From Brachybacterium aquaticum (lineage in GTDB: Bacteria > Actinomycetota > Actinomycetes > Actinomycetales > Dermabacteraceae), in assembly GCF_014204755.1 (NCBI RefSeq), contig NZ_JACHLZ010000001.1, forward strand, positions 186,001 to 250,000: 64,000 bases of DNA. Direction: 5' to 3'. Within the stretch, counting starts at the first letter, position 1; every line of letters starts with the position of its first letter. This document shows, one piece after another, positions 42,232 to 50,135 of this stretch. Made by a program: the position numbers and the translations under genes. The notes below the pieces were generated by a model. The model ran no database searches. It was given only the letters and a program-made list of their open reading frames with translations, and was not told the origin of the DNA.

Positions 42232-42237
42232 TACAGT
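42232..42237 (+). promoter_or_regulatory. -10 of jetB, probably leaderless
   Basis: TACAGT ends 8 nt before the GTG at 42246; no Shine-Dalgarno lies between. The rest of the 230-nt gap back to the divergent gene shows only a CCTCCG/CGGAGG mini-hairpin near 42040-42061. Confidence 0.5.
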
Positions 42238-42245
42238 GAGCGACC

Positions 42246-42917
42246 GTGACCAGTCCCGCATCGCGCATCGCCGACGACGACCTCGACCCCGCCGACGAGG
42301 CCGCCCCCTCCGTGCCCGGCGGAGCCCTGGTGGACGAGTCCCGCCGGGTGCTCGTGCACCTCCTTCAGGGCCCCTTCCTGGACGGCCGACGCGACGGCGG
42401 CCGCTACGCCCAGCTGCTGCGCGACCGCGCCGCGATCGAGGCGCGCCTGGCCGACCTCTTCCTCGAGCTGATCGTCGACGACGACGCCCAGGTCGCCTTC
42501 GTGCGCCAGAGCGAGGACGACCCCGACGCCCCGAAGCTCCTGCGCCGCCTGACCGGCATGAACCGCCTGGACTCCGTGCTCCTGCTGGTGCTGCGCCAGA
42601 TGCTGCTGACCCAGTCCTCGCGCGGCCAGCGCACCGTCGTCTCCGAGGCCGAGATTCAGCAGGCCCTCGCCGCCTATCGCCGCACCACCTCGACCGACGA
42701 GGCCGGATTCGCCAAGGAGGTGCGCGCCTCGATCGCCAAGGTCCAGCGCGCGGGCCTGCTGGACGAGCAGGGCGACGACTTCGAGGTCTCCCCGGTGCTG
42801 CGCCTCATGATCGGCCCCGACACCGCCCGCGAGTTCATCGCCCTGTATCGCCAGGCGGGGGTCGACGGTCTCGAGGACCCCCGCGACGCGGCCGACGAGG
42901 ACGACGCCGACGCCTGA
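42246..42917 (+). CDS. jetB: DUF4194 protein, Wadjet subunit JetB (MksE-like)
   Basis: 223 aa. DUF4194 is the JetB/MksE (KITE-type) subunit that bridges the kleisin JetA and the ATPase JetC. Typical segments are ALVDESRRVLVHLLQGPFLDG, RLADLFLELIVDDDAQVAFVRQ, the LDSVLLLVLRQMLLTQSSRG helix, VSEAEIQQALAAYRR, and FEVSPVLRLMIGPDTAREFI near the end, i.e. tandem winged helices. Termini are acidic. GTG start, leaderless arrangement. The neighbours are an unrelated membrane protein and an iron-uptake operon, whereas jetB normally overlaps jetA and jetC. Confidence 0.82.
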   Translation: MTSPASRIADDDLDPADEAAPSVPGGALVDESRRVLVHLLQGPFLDGRRDGGRYAQLLRDRAAIEARLADLFLELIVDDDAQVAFVRQSEDDPDAPKLLRRLTGMNRLDSVLLLVLRQMLLTQSSRGQRTVVSEAEIQQALAAYRRTTSTDEAGFAKEVRASIAKVQRAGLLDEQGDDFEVSPVLRLMIGPDTAREFIALYRQAGVDGLEDPRDAADEDDADA

Positions 42918-43075
42918 CGCTGGGCCTCCTCCCGGCGATCCCCGGGGTCTGATCCAGTCCCGGCACCCTCGACCGGGCGCGTGATCTGGAACGCATTCCC
43001 ATGCCACGCTGTGCCCTTGACGAGCACCGTTGCCCCGGCCTGCCCGCAGGGCCCCCCTTCCTGGGCGGCCGTCAA

Positions 43076-43118
43076 TTGAGCAATCCGAGGCTTGCGTAAT
43101 AAGGTCAGGCTCACCTCA
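43076..43118 (+). promoter_or_regulatory. IdeR/DtxR iron box over the siderophore-uptake promoter
   Basis: TAAGGTCAGGCTCACCTCA (43100-43118) matches the 19-bp IdeR/DtxR consensus at 15 positions by my alignment. TTGAGC (43076-43081) and TAATAA (43097-43102) could be the promoter (15-nt spacer), with the box covering the -10 and start point. Iron-loaded IdeR should repress the operon. The ATG follows 38 nt downstream. The other ~150 nt back to jetB contain no feature I can name. Confidence 0.75.
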
Positions 43119-43155
43119 CCTCCTCCCCGGGGGTGCCGAGAGAAGGAACCTCCCC

Positions 43156-44220
43156 ATGTCGCGCACGTTCTCGCGCCGCTCCGTTGTGCTCACCGCCCTC
43201 GCGCTGCCCGCGCTCGCCGCCTGCAGCGGCGGGGCCGACGTCCCCGGCACCTCCGGCTCCTCCGCCTCCGACGGCGGGTCCGGGGCCGCGGCCGACGCCT
43301 TCCCGGTCACCGTCGAGCACATCTACGGCACCACCGAGATCGCCGCCGAGCCCACGCGCATCGCGACCGTCTCCTGGGTCAACGGCGACACCGTCCTCGC
43401 CCTCGACATCGTCCCCGTCGGCCTGCCGCTGGTGGAGTGGGGCGGCAACGACCAGCAGTCCACCGACTGGATCGACGCGAAGCTCGACGAGCTCGGCGCG
43501 TCCTGGGGCAGCGAGAACGCCCCGACCACCTACTCCGAGACCGACGGCGTCAACGCCGACGAGATCGCCGCGCTCACCCCGGACCTCATCGTCGCCGCCT
43601 ACTCCGGCCTCACCCAGGAGGAGTACGACACCCTCGCCAAGATCGCGCCGACCATCGGCCCGCTCGCCCCGAGCTACACCGCCTCCTGGGAGGACGTGCT
43701 CACCGCCGTCGGCACCGCCACCGGCCGCAGCGCCCGCGCCGAGGAGCTCGCCGCGACCCTCACCGCCGACCTCGCCGCCGTGGGGGAGGAGAACCCCGAG
43801 GTCGCCGAGTCCACCTTCATCGCCGCGAACCTCTCGCCCACCGACCACGCCATCAGCATCTACGCCGGGGACGACACCCGCCCGCGCTTCTTCACCGCCC
43901 TCGGCATGACCCAGGCCGACGTGGTCACCGAGAACACCCCGGACGACTCCACCTTCTACTTCGAGTGGTCCGCCGAGCGCGGCGACGAGCTCGTCTCCGA
44001 CGTCCTCTACACCTGGGCGTCGGCCGACACCACCATCGAGTCGCTCCAGGCCGATGCGCTGTTCGACAAGATCCCCGCCGTCGCCTCCGGCGCCCTCGTG
44101 CTCACGGCCGACGACCACCAGACCCTCTCGATCTCCGCCGCGAGCGTGCTCAGCCTCCCGTGGGCGCTCGAGAACGTCGTCCCCTCCGTCGTCGAGGCCG
44201 CACGGACGGCCAAGGCCTGA
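43156..44220 (+). CDS. iron-siderophore ABC transporter, substrate-binding lipoprotein
   Basis: 354 aa. The signal peptide SRRSVVLTALALPALAAC ends in a lipobox with Cys23, and its paired arginines could allow Tat export. The FepB/FecB-type fold follows: AEPTRIATVSWVNGDTVLALDIVPVG, then LTPDLIVAAYSGLTQEEYDTLAKIAPT and the C-terminal LPWALENVVPSVVEAA. The long helix linking the two lobes (SARAEELAATLTADLAAVGEE) is visible. It would capture ferric siderophore outside the membrane. ATG at 43156 with AGAAGGA 8 nt upstream; the permease follows 3 nt after the stop. Confidence 0.93.
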   Translation: MSRTFSRRSVVLTALALPALAACSGGADVPGTSGSSASDGGSGAAADAFPVTVEHIYGTTEIAAEPTRIATVSWVNGDTVLALDIVPVGLPLVEWGGNDQQSTDWIDAKLDELGASWGSENAPTTYSETDGVNADEIAALTPDLIVAAYSGLTQEEYDTLAKIAPTIGPLAPSYTASWEDVLTAVGTATGRSARAEELAATLTADLAAVGEENPEVAESTFIAANLSPTDHAISIYAGDDTRPRFFTALGMTQADVVTENTPDDSTFYFEWSAERGDELVSDVLYTWASADTTIESLQADALFDKIPAVASGALVLTADDHQTLSISAASVLSLPWALENVVPSVVEAARTAKA

Positions 44221-44223
44221 GCG

Positions 44224-45222
44224 GTGCCGCGCCGCACCACCGCGCTCGCGATCGCCGGGGCCGTCGTGGCCCTGGCGATCGCGTGCCTCCTCTCCCTCCT
44301 GGTGGGCGCCCGCACCGTGCCCCCGGGGACGGTGTGGCAGGCCCTCGTCGCCTTCGACCCCACCAGCGCCGACCATGCGGTCCTCGCCAGCCGGCTCCAG
44401 CGCACCCTCGCCGGTCTCGCCGTGGGTGCGGCGCTCGCGCTCGCCGGCGCCGGGCTGCAGGGCATGACCCGCAACCCGCTCGCCGACCCCGGCATCCTCG
44501 GGCTGAACGCCGGGGCCTCCGCCGCGGTGGCGCTGGGCGTCTACCTGCTGTCGATCTCCCAGGTCACCCAGTTCATGGTCGCCGGCTTCGCCGGGGCCGC
44601 CCTCGCCGCCGTGACCGTCTACGCCATCGCCTCGGCCACCCGCTCCGGCGCCACCCCCATCACCCTCGCGATCGCCGGCGCCGCCGTCACCGCCGGCCTC
44701 GGCTCCGTGGTCAGCGCCCTGGTCGTCCTCGACCAGGGATCGCTGGACCGGATGCGCGCCTGGCAGGTGGGCGTGCTCGGCGCCCGCGACCTCGGCGACC
44801 TCGCCGCCGTCGCCCCCGCCCTGCTGCTCGGCGCCGCGCTCGTGCTGCTGCCCGCCCGGGCCCTGAACGCCCTCGCCCTCGGCGACGACGCCGCCACCGG
44901 CCTCGGCGTGCACGTGGCCCGCACCCGCGTGGTGCTCGGCATCGGGATCGTGCTCCTGGTCGGCGCGGCCGTGGCCCTCGCCGGTCCCGTCGGCTTCCTG
45001 GGCCTGGTCGTCCCGCACGCGGTGCGCCTGCTCGTCGGCGCCGATCATCGCCGCCTGCTGCCGCTGTGCCTGCTCGTCGGCCCCACCGTGCTGCTGCTGG
45101 CCGACGTGGTCGGCCGCGTCATCGCCCCGCCCGCCGAGGTGCAGGTCGGCGTGATGACCGCCCTGCTCGGCGTGCCCGTCTTCCTCGTCCTGATCCGCAC
45201 CCGGAAACGGGTGGCGCTGTGA
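44224..45222 (+). CDS. iron-siderophore ABC transporter, FecCD-type permease (first)
   Basis: 332 aa, 9-10 transmembrane helices. FecCD signatures: LQRTLAGLAVGAALALAGAGLQGMTRNPLADPGILGLNAGAS, GLLGLVVPH-like GFLGLVVPHAVRLLVG (the ATPase-coupling loop) and the end GVPVFLVLIR. GTG start at 44224. It forms a heterodimer with the next permease, whose start overlaps this stop as GTGA. Confidence 0.93.
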   Translation: MPRRTTALAIAGAVVALAIACLLSLLVGARTVPPGTVWQALVAFDPTSADHAVLASRLQRTLAGLAVGAALALAGAGLQGMTRNPLADPGILGLNAGASAAVALGVYLLSISQVTQFMVAGFAGAALAAVTVYAIASATRSGATPITLAIAGAAVTAGLGSVVSALVVLDQGSLDRMRAWQVGVLGARDLGDLAAVAPALLLGAALVLLPARALNALALGDDAATGLGVHVARTRVVLGIGIVLLVGAAVALAGPVGFLGLVVPHAVRLLVGADHRRLLPLCLLVGPTVLLLADVVGRVIAPPAEVQVGVMTALLGVPVFLVLIRTRKRVAL

Positions 45223-46310
45223 ACACCGCCCGCACCGCCCGCACCGCCGGCAGCACCAGCACTACCGGCGCCACCGGTACTACGAGCCGCACCCGTCCCG
45301 CCCGGCGGTGGCTGCTCGTGGCCGTGCTCGCCGCCGCGGTGCTCGCCCTCGTCATCGCCCGGGTGCTGCTGGGCACCCCCTTCGTCTACGCCGACCTCGC
45401 GGTGCGCGCCCTGCTCGGCGAGCAGATCCCCGGCATCTCCTTCATCGTCATGGACGACCGCCTGCCCGCCGCCGTCGTCGGCGCCCTCGGCGGCGCGGCG
45501 CTCGGGCTCTCCGGCACCGTCTTCCAGACCCTGCTGCGCAACCCCCTGGCGAGCCCCGACGTCATCGGCGTGACCCTCGGCTCCTCCGCCGCGGCCGTCG
45601 CCGCCATGGCGCTCCTGGACGCGCAGGGGCTCGCCCTGTTCTGGTGGACGCTGCTGGGCGGGATCGCGACCGCGCTGCTCGTGCTGTGGGTCGCCCGCGC
45701 GCACCGCCCCGGTGGCCCCGGCGCCGGGGGAGCGGGCGCAGTGGACGACCGCTTCGTGCTGGTCGGCATCGGCGTCGCCGCCGCCCTCACCGCTCTCGTG
45801 CAGTACCTGCTCAGCCGCATGGCCACCCAGCAGGCCGGCGAGACGATGCACTGGCTGGTCGGCTCCCTCTCCGGTGCGACCTGGCCCCGCGCCGGGATCC
45901 TCGCCGCCGCGCTCGTGGTGCTGATCCCCGTGCTCGCCGCGCTCGTCGGCCGCCTGCGGATCCTCCAGCTCGGCGACGACACCGCCGCGAGCCTCGGCCT
46001 GCCCGTGCCCGCCACCCGCATCGCCCTCGTGCTCGTCGGCGTGCTGCTGAGCTCCTTCACCGTCGCGGTCACGGGGCCGCTCGCCTTCGTCGCCTTCCTC
46101 GCGGGGCCGCTCGCGCGGCTGCTCGCGGGCCGGCACACCTTCGCCCTGTCCGCGCTGGTGGGCGCGGTCCTCGTGCTCGCGGCCGACGTGGCCGGGCAGA
46201 ACCTCTTCGGCCGGGTCGAGATGCCGGCCGGCGTCATCACAGGAGCGCTCGGAGCGCCGTTCCTGCTGTGGATGCTCGTGCGCTCCCGCACCCCCGGAAG
46301 GGACAGGTGA
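45219..46310 (+). CDS. iron-siderophore ABC transporter, FecCD-type permease (second)
   Basis: 363 aa. An N-terminal Thr/Arg/Ala-rich stretch of ~28 residues precedes the membrane domain with DDRLPAAVVGALGGAALGLSG, QTLLRNPLASPDVIGVTLGSS, the coupling region VTGPLAFVAFLAGPLARLLAG and the end GAPFLLWMLVRSR. The GTG at 45219 overlaps the previous stop. The ATPase gene begins 4 nt after the stop. The large frame open from 43092 is a shadow of the binding-protein and first permease genes. Confidence 0.93.
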   Translation: MNTARTARTAGSTSTTGATGTTSRTRPARRWLLVAVLAAAVLALVIARVLLGTPFVYADLAVRALLGEQIPGISFIVMDDRLPAAVVGALGGAALGLSGTVFQTLLRNPLASPDVIGVTLGSSAAAVAAMALLDAQGLALFWWTLLGGIATALLVLWVARAHRPGGPGAGGAGAVDDRFVLVGIGVAAALTALVQYLLSRMATQQAGETMHWLVGSLSGATWPRAGILAAALVVLIPVLAALVGRLRILQLGDDTAASLGLPVPATRIALVLVGVLLSSFTVAVTGPLAFVAFLAGPLARLLAGRHTFALSALVGAVLVLAADVAGQNLFGRVEMPAGVITGALGAPFLLWMLVRSRTPGRDR

Positions 46311-46314
46311 CCCC

Positions 46315-48189
46315 ATGGCCCAGCTGACCGCCGCCTCCCTCCAGCTCGCCTACGACCACCGCGTCGTCGTCGAGGACCTCGACCTCACCCTCCCCGAGGG
46401 GAAGGTGACGATGATCGTCGGCGCCAACGGCTCGGGGAAGTCCACCCTCCTGCGCGGACTCTCGCGCCTGCTGCCCCCGCAGCGCGGCCAAGTACGGCTC
46501 GACGGCACCGACATCCACTCCCTGCGCGGCAAGGAGCTCGCCCGGCGCCTCGGGCTGCTGCCCCAGGCCCCGCTCGCGCCCGATGGCGTCACCGTGCGCG
46601 AGCTCGTCACCCGCGGACGGTACCCCCATCAGGGGCTGTTCCCGCAGTGGACCGACCAGGACGAGCAGGCCGTCGCCGAGGCCCTCGCCCTCACCCGCAC
46701 CGACGAGCTCTCCGGGCGCATGCTCGACGAGCTCTCCGGCGGGCAGCGCCAGCGGGTCTGGATCGCCATGGCCCTCGCCCAGCGCACCGACGTGCTGCTG
46801 CTGGACGAGCCCACCACTTACCTCGACGTCACCCACCAGCTCGAGGTGCTCGACGTGGTCCGGGAGCTGAACCGCACCCGCGGCACCACCGTCGGCATCG
46901 TCCTGCACGACCTCCAGCTCGCCGCCCGCTACGCCGACCACCTCGTGGCCGTGCGCGGCGGCGCCATCCACTCCCAGGGCGCTCCGGCCGACGTGATCAC
47001 CGCGGACATGGTCCGCGAGGTCTTCGCGCTGGAGGCCCTCATCGCCCCCGACCCCGTCACCGGCACCCCCATGGTGCTGCCGCTGGGCCGCGAGGGCGCC
47101 TCCCCCCGAGTCCCCGAGGAGGACCCCATGACCCCCGCAGCCGCCGCCCTCGAGAGCACCGCCGCCCCGCGCGCCGATCTCGCGAGCACCGCCGTTCCCG
47201 CCCTCGAGGCGAGCCCCCAGCTCGCCTTCCCGCTCACCGTCGCCGCCCGCCACATGGTCGGCGCGAACCTCCTGCGCCTGACCCTCACCGGCCCGGACCT
47301 GCACCACCTCGGCGTGGGCGGTCCGCTGCTGGACGTGCGGATCAAGCTGATCATCCCCGCCCCGGACGCCCGCGAGGACCACCTCGCCGCGCTGCGCCCG
47401 GACGCGCTCGCCGAGCCCGCGGCCTTCGAGGGCTGGTACCGGGGCTGGCTGCAGGTCGATCCGGCCGAGCGCGGCTGGATGCGCACCTACTCGATCCGCG
47501 AATGGCGCGGCGCGGGGCACCCCGGCAACCTCGGCCCCCACCCCGAGCTCGACATCGACATGGTCCTCCACCTCGAGGAGCCGGCCGTCCCCGGCTCCGG
47601 CGTCGCCGCCCGCTGGGCCGCCGCCGCGCAGGTCGGCGACCCGATCACGCTGCTCGGCCCGAACGCCCGCCTCGTCGGCCCCGACTACGGCGGGATCGAG
47701 TTCCGCCCCGGCACCGCCCGGCGCGTGCTGCTCGCCGGCGACGAGACCGCCCTGCCCGCGATCTGCGCGGTCCTCGAGACGCTCCCGGAATCCTTCACCG
47801 GCCACGCCCTGATCGAGGTGCCCGACGCCGCCGACGCGCAGCGCATCCTCACACGCTCCGACGTCGAGGTGTCCTGGCTGCCGCGCGGCGACGCCCCGCA
47901 CGGCACCCTGCTCGACCCCGCCGTGCGCACCCTCCTCGACGAACGGCCCGAGCTGTGTGCCGAGTGCTCCGTGGGCGTGCCCCACGAGCCCGGCGACTTC
48001 GAGGAGGTCGACATCGACTCCACCATCCTGTGGGAGACCACCGAGGGCCACGGCCCCTTCTACGCCTGGCTCGCCGGAGAGGCCGGGGTCATCACCGGCC
48101 TGCGCCGCCACCTGGTCAAGGAGCTCGGCGTGGACCGCAAGCAGGTGAGCTTCATGGGGTACTGGCGCAAGGGCAGAGCAGAGGGCTGA
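46315..48189 (+). CDS. fusion of siderophore ABC ATPase (FecE type) and siderophore-interacting FAD reductase (SIP)
   Basis: 624 aa, two normally separate proteins in one frame. Residues 1-260 are the ATPase: Walker A GANGSGKST (36-44), LSGGQRQRV, Walker B VLLLDEPTT, and the H-loop in VLHDLQLAARYADH. Residues ~290-624 are a SIP/ViuB-type flavoreductase: ARHMVGANLLRLTLTG, the FAD motif RTYSIREW, HLEEPAVPGSGVAARWA, LAGDETALPAICAVLE and the closing FMGYWRKG. The linker (263-290) contains Met272, preceded in DNA by a perfect GAGGAGG at 5 nt, so SIP could also be made separately from the ATG at 47128. The two domains import ferric siderophore and release the iron by reduction. Confidence 0.88.
   Translation: MAQLTAASLQLAYDHRVVVEDLDLTLPEGKVTMIVGANGSGKSTLLRGLSRLLPPQRGQVRLDGTDIHSLRGKELARRLGLLPQAPLAPDGVTVRELVTRGRYPHQGLFPQWTDQDEQAVAEALALTRTDELSGRMLDELSGGQRQRVWIAMALAQRTDVLLLDEPTTYLDVTHQLEVLDVVRELNRTRGTTVGIVLHDLQLAARYADHLVAVRGGAIHSQGAPADVITADMVREVFALEALIAPDPVTGTPMVLPLGREGASPRVPEEDPMTPAAAALESTAAPRADLASTAVPALEASPQLAFPLTVAARHMVGANLLRLTLTGPDLHHLGVGGPLLDVRIKLIIPAPDAREDHLAALRPDALAEPAAFEGWYRGWLQVDPAERGWMRTYSIREWRGAGHPGNLGPHPELDIDMVLHLEEPAVPGSGVAARWAAAAQVGDPITLLGPNARLVGPDYGGIEFRPGTARRVLLAGDETALPAICAVLETLPESFTGHALIEVPDAADAQRILTRSDVEVSWLPRGDAPHGTLLDPAVRTLLDERPELCAECSVGVPHEPGDFEEVDIDSTILWETTEGHGPFYAWLAGEAGVITGLRRHLVKELGVDRKQVSFMGYWRKGRAEG
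47116..47130 (+). promoter_or_regulatory. internal ribosome-binding site and start codon within the ATPase-SIP fusion
   Basis: GAGGAGG (47116-47122), 5 nt, then ATG (47128-47130), in frame with the fusion (codon 272) and exactly at the domain boundary. It looks like the relic, or a still active start, of a free-standing SIP gene. Confidence 0.6.
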
Positions 48190-48214
48190 CAAGAGGGCTG
48201 AGCTGGAGGGATGA

Positions 48215-48220
48215 CAGACT
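48215..48220 (+). promoter_or_regulatory. -10 of the alcohol dehydrogenase gene, leaderless-like
   Basis: CAGACT lies 7 nt before the ATG at 48228. The intervening CCTCCCC cannot act as a ribosome site, so a leaderless transcript independent of the iron operon is likely. Confidence 0.45.
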
Positions 48221-48227
48221 CCTCCCC

Positions 48228-49277
48228 ATGAGAGCCGTCGTCATCGAGCAGTTCGGGCAGCGCCCCGAGGTCCGCGAGGTCCCCGCCCCCCTCGCCCCGC
48301 CGGGCGGCGTGGTGCTCGACGTCGAGGCGACCGGGCTGTGCCGCTCCGACCACCACGCCTTCGCCGGCCACGACGGCGACGTGACCCTCCCGCACGTGCC
48401 CGGCCATGAGCTCGTCGGCCGCGTGGCCGCCCTCGGCGAGGGCGTGACCTCCGTGCGCGTCGGCGACCGGGTCACCACCCCCTTCGTCGAGGGCTGCGGG
48501 CGGTGCCGGTGGTGCCGGGCCGGTGCCTCCCAGATCTGCCCGGACCAGACCCAGCCCGGCTTCACGCACGACGGCTCCTGGGCCGAACAGGTCGTGATCC
48601 GCGCCGCCGACCACAACCTCGTCCCCGTCGGCGAGGACCTGCCCGCGGAGGCCGTCGTCACGCTCGGCTGCCGCTTCGCCACCGCCTACCGCGGCCTGAC
48701 CGGCCGGGCGGGGCTGCGCGCGGGGGAGACCGTCGCGGTGATCGGCTGCGGCGGCGTGGGGCTGTCGGCCGTGATGATCGCCGCCGCGCTCGGCGCCCGC
48801 CCGATCGCGGTCGACATCGATCCCGGCGCGCTCGCGCTCGCCCGCGCCCACGGCGCGGCGGAGACCGTCGACAGCCGCGGTGCTGACGGGCGGGGCCTCG
48901 AGCCCGCGGCCGTCGCCGACGCCATCATCGCCGCGGCGGGGGAGCGGCCGACGGTCACCGTCGAGGCGCTCGGCCGTGAGGCGACGACCGACGCGGCGCT
49001 GCTCGCGCTCGCCCCGCTCGGACGGCACGTGCAGATCGGGCTCTACGCCGCCCCGCCGCGCCTGGCCATGCCGCGGGTCATCTCGCAGGAGCTCGCGGTG
49101 CTGGGGAGCCACGGCATGGCCGCCGCGGACTATCCGGGCCTGCTGGACCTGGTCCGCGACGGGTCCCTGCGCCCCCAGGACCTGGTCACCCGCACGATCT
49201 CGCTGGAGGAGGCGTGCGACGCGCTCGTGGAGCTGGGCGAGCGCACCCGCCCCGGGGTGACGATCATCCGACCCTGA
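48228..49277 (+). CDS. zinc-dependent alcohol dehydrogenase (MDR family)
   Basis: 349 aa. Catalytic-zinc ligands are in GLCRSDHHAF (Cys) and GHELVGRV (His-Glu); four structural-zinc cysteines are in GCGRCRWCRAGASQIC; the NAD(P)-binding GCGGVGLSAVMIAAALG follows near residue 165, with Asp in AVDIDPGA suggesting NAD preference. The end is SLEEACDALVELGERTRPGVTIIRP. The substrate (alcohol or aldehyde) cannot be told. ATG at 48228 is supported by the upstream -10; it sits 39 nt after the fusion gene and is probably an independent unit. Confidence 0.9.
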   Translation: MRAVVIEQFGQRPEVREVPAPLAPPGGVVLDVEATGLCRSDHHAFAGHDGDVTLPHVPGHELVGRVAALGEGVTSVRVGDRVTTPFVEGCGRCRWCRAGASQICPDQTQPGFTHDGSWAEQVVIRAADHNLVPVGEDLPAEAVVTLGCRFATAYRGLTGRAGLRAGETVAVIGCGGVGLSAVMIAAALGARPIAVDIDPGALALARAHGAAETVDSRGADGRGLEPAAVADAIIAAAGERPTVTVEALGREATTDAALLALAPLGRHVQIGLYAAPPRLAMPRVISQELAVLGSHGMAAADYPGLLDLVRDGSLRPQDLVTRTISLEEACDALVELGERTRPGVTIIRP

Positions 49278-49285
49278 GCGTCGAC

Positions 49286-49291
49286 TAGCAT
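49286..49291 (+). promoter_or_regulatory. -10 upstream of the hexapeptide acyltransferase gene
   Basis: TAGCAT lies directly after the dehydrogenase stop, leaving a leader of about 85-90 nt before the ATG at 49385. No recognisable -35. Confidence 0.4.
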
Positions 49292-49384
49292 TCAGCGCAC
49301 GCGTCGGAGGCCGCGCGCCGGGAAATCGGCGCAGGGTCGTGTCCGGCCGGATCGGACCGAGACGAGCAGGAGACGGACAACTCG

Positions 49385-50086
49385 ATGGATGTGCTGCAGG
49401 AACTGACGCCCTATCGCGACCAGCGCGGCAACAGGATCGAGTTCGAAGGGACCCTCCCGTCGGCCGCGAAGGTGAAGATCACCTTCCGAGGCTCCGGGAA
49501 CAGGCTCGTCGTCGCGGCGAGCGCCCGGGTCGTCGACCTCGCGATCGACTTCTCCGGCGACGACTCCGTGGTCGTCATCGGAGAGACCTCCGAGAAGCGC
49601 ACCGGTCTGCGCTTCTCGATGCGGCTCGGGCACCAGTGCACGGTCGACATCGGCGCCAATGTCGGTGCGGAGACGCGCACCTTCATCCGGGTCTCGGAAG
49701 GCCAGAGCGTCAGGATCGGGGACGACTGCATGCTCGCCTCCGGTGTGGCCATCCGTGCCGACGACTCCCATGCCATCTACGACGTCCGCACGGGCAAGCG
49801 CACCAACCCCGCAGGGAGCGTCGACGTCGGGGAGCACGTCTGGCTCGGCAAGGAGGTCGTCGTCATGGGGGGAGTGACCATCGGCGACGGAACCGTCGTG
49901 GGGCTGCGCAGCACCGTGACGCGGGACCTGCCCAACAACTGCGTGGCCGTCGGCGCGCCGGCGAAGGTGGTCCGTCGCGACGTGGCATGGGAGCGCCCGG
50001 TCCTGACCTTCCGCGAGCCCGGGATCGATGGTGTTCCGGAGGCACAGCAGAGGTCCGAGAAGTACTGGAACCTCACGGACGACTGA
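49385..50086 (+). CDS. left-handed beta-helix (hexapeptide) acyltransferase
   Basis: 233 aa. The hexapeptide repeats typical of left-handed beta-helix acyltransferases are spread over the protein (VDIGANVGAETRTFI, VRIGDDCMLASGVAI, VDVGEHVWLGKEVVVMGGVTIGDGTVVGLRSTVTRDLPNNCVAVGAPAKVVRR). The D-D-S-H in RADDSHAIYD supplies the usual catalytic His. Such enzymes O-acetylate sugars of envelope polymers. ATG at 49385 with AGGAGA 11 nt upstream. It is convergent with the pyruvyltransferase gene and probably decorates the polymer made by the genes to the right. Confidence 0.88.
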   Translation: MDVLQELTPYRDQRGNRIEFEGTLPSAAKVKITFRGSGNRLVVAASARVVDLAIDFSGDDSVVVIGETSEKRTGLRFSMRLGHQCTVDIGANVGAETRTFIRVSEGQSVRIGDDCMLASGVAIRADDSHAIYDVRTGKRTNPAGSVDVGEHVWLGKEVVVMGGVTIGDGTVVGLRSTVTRDLPNNCVAVGAPAKVVRRDVAWERPVLTFREPGIDGVPEAQQRSEKYWNLTDD

Positions 50087-50096
50087 GGGACGCGCA

Positions 50097-50127
50097 CGGT
50101 CGGCGGGGGTCGGGAATCCGCCGACCG
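50097..50127. terminator. bidirectional terminator hairpin
   Basis: CGGTCGGCGG (50097-50106) and CCGCCGACCG (50118-50127) are perfect 10-nt arms with an 11-nt loop, between convergent stops. Confidence 0.65.
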
Positions 50128-50135
50128 CGTTCACC

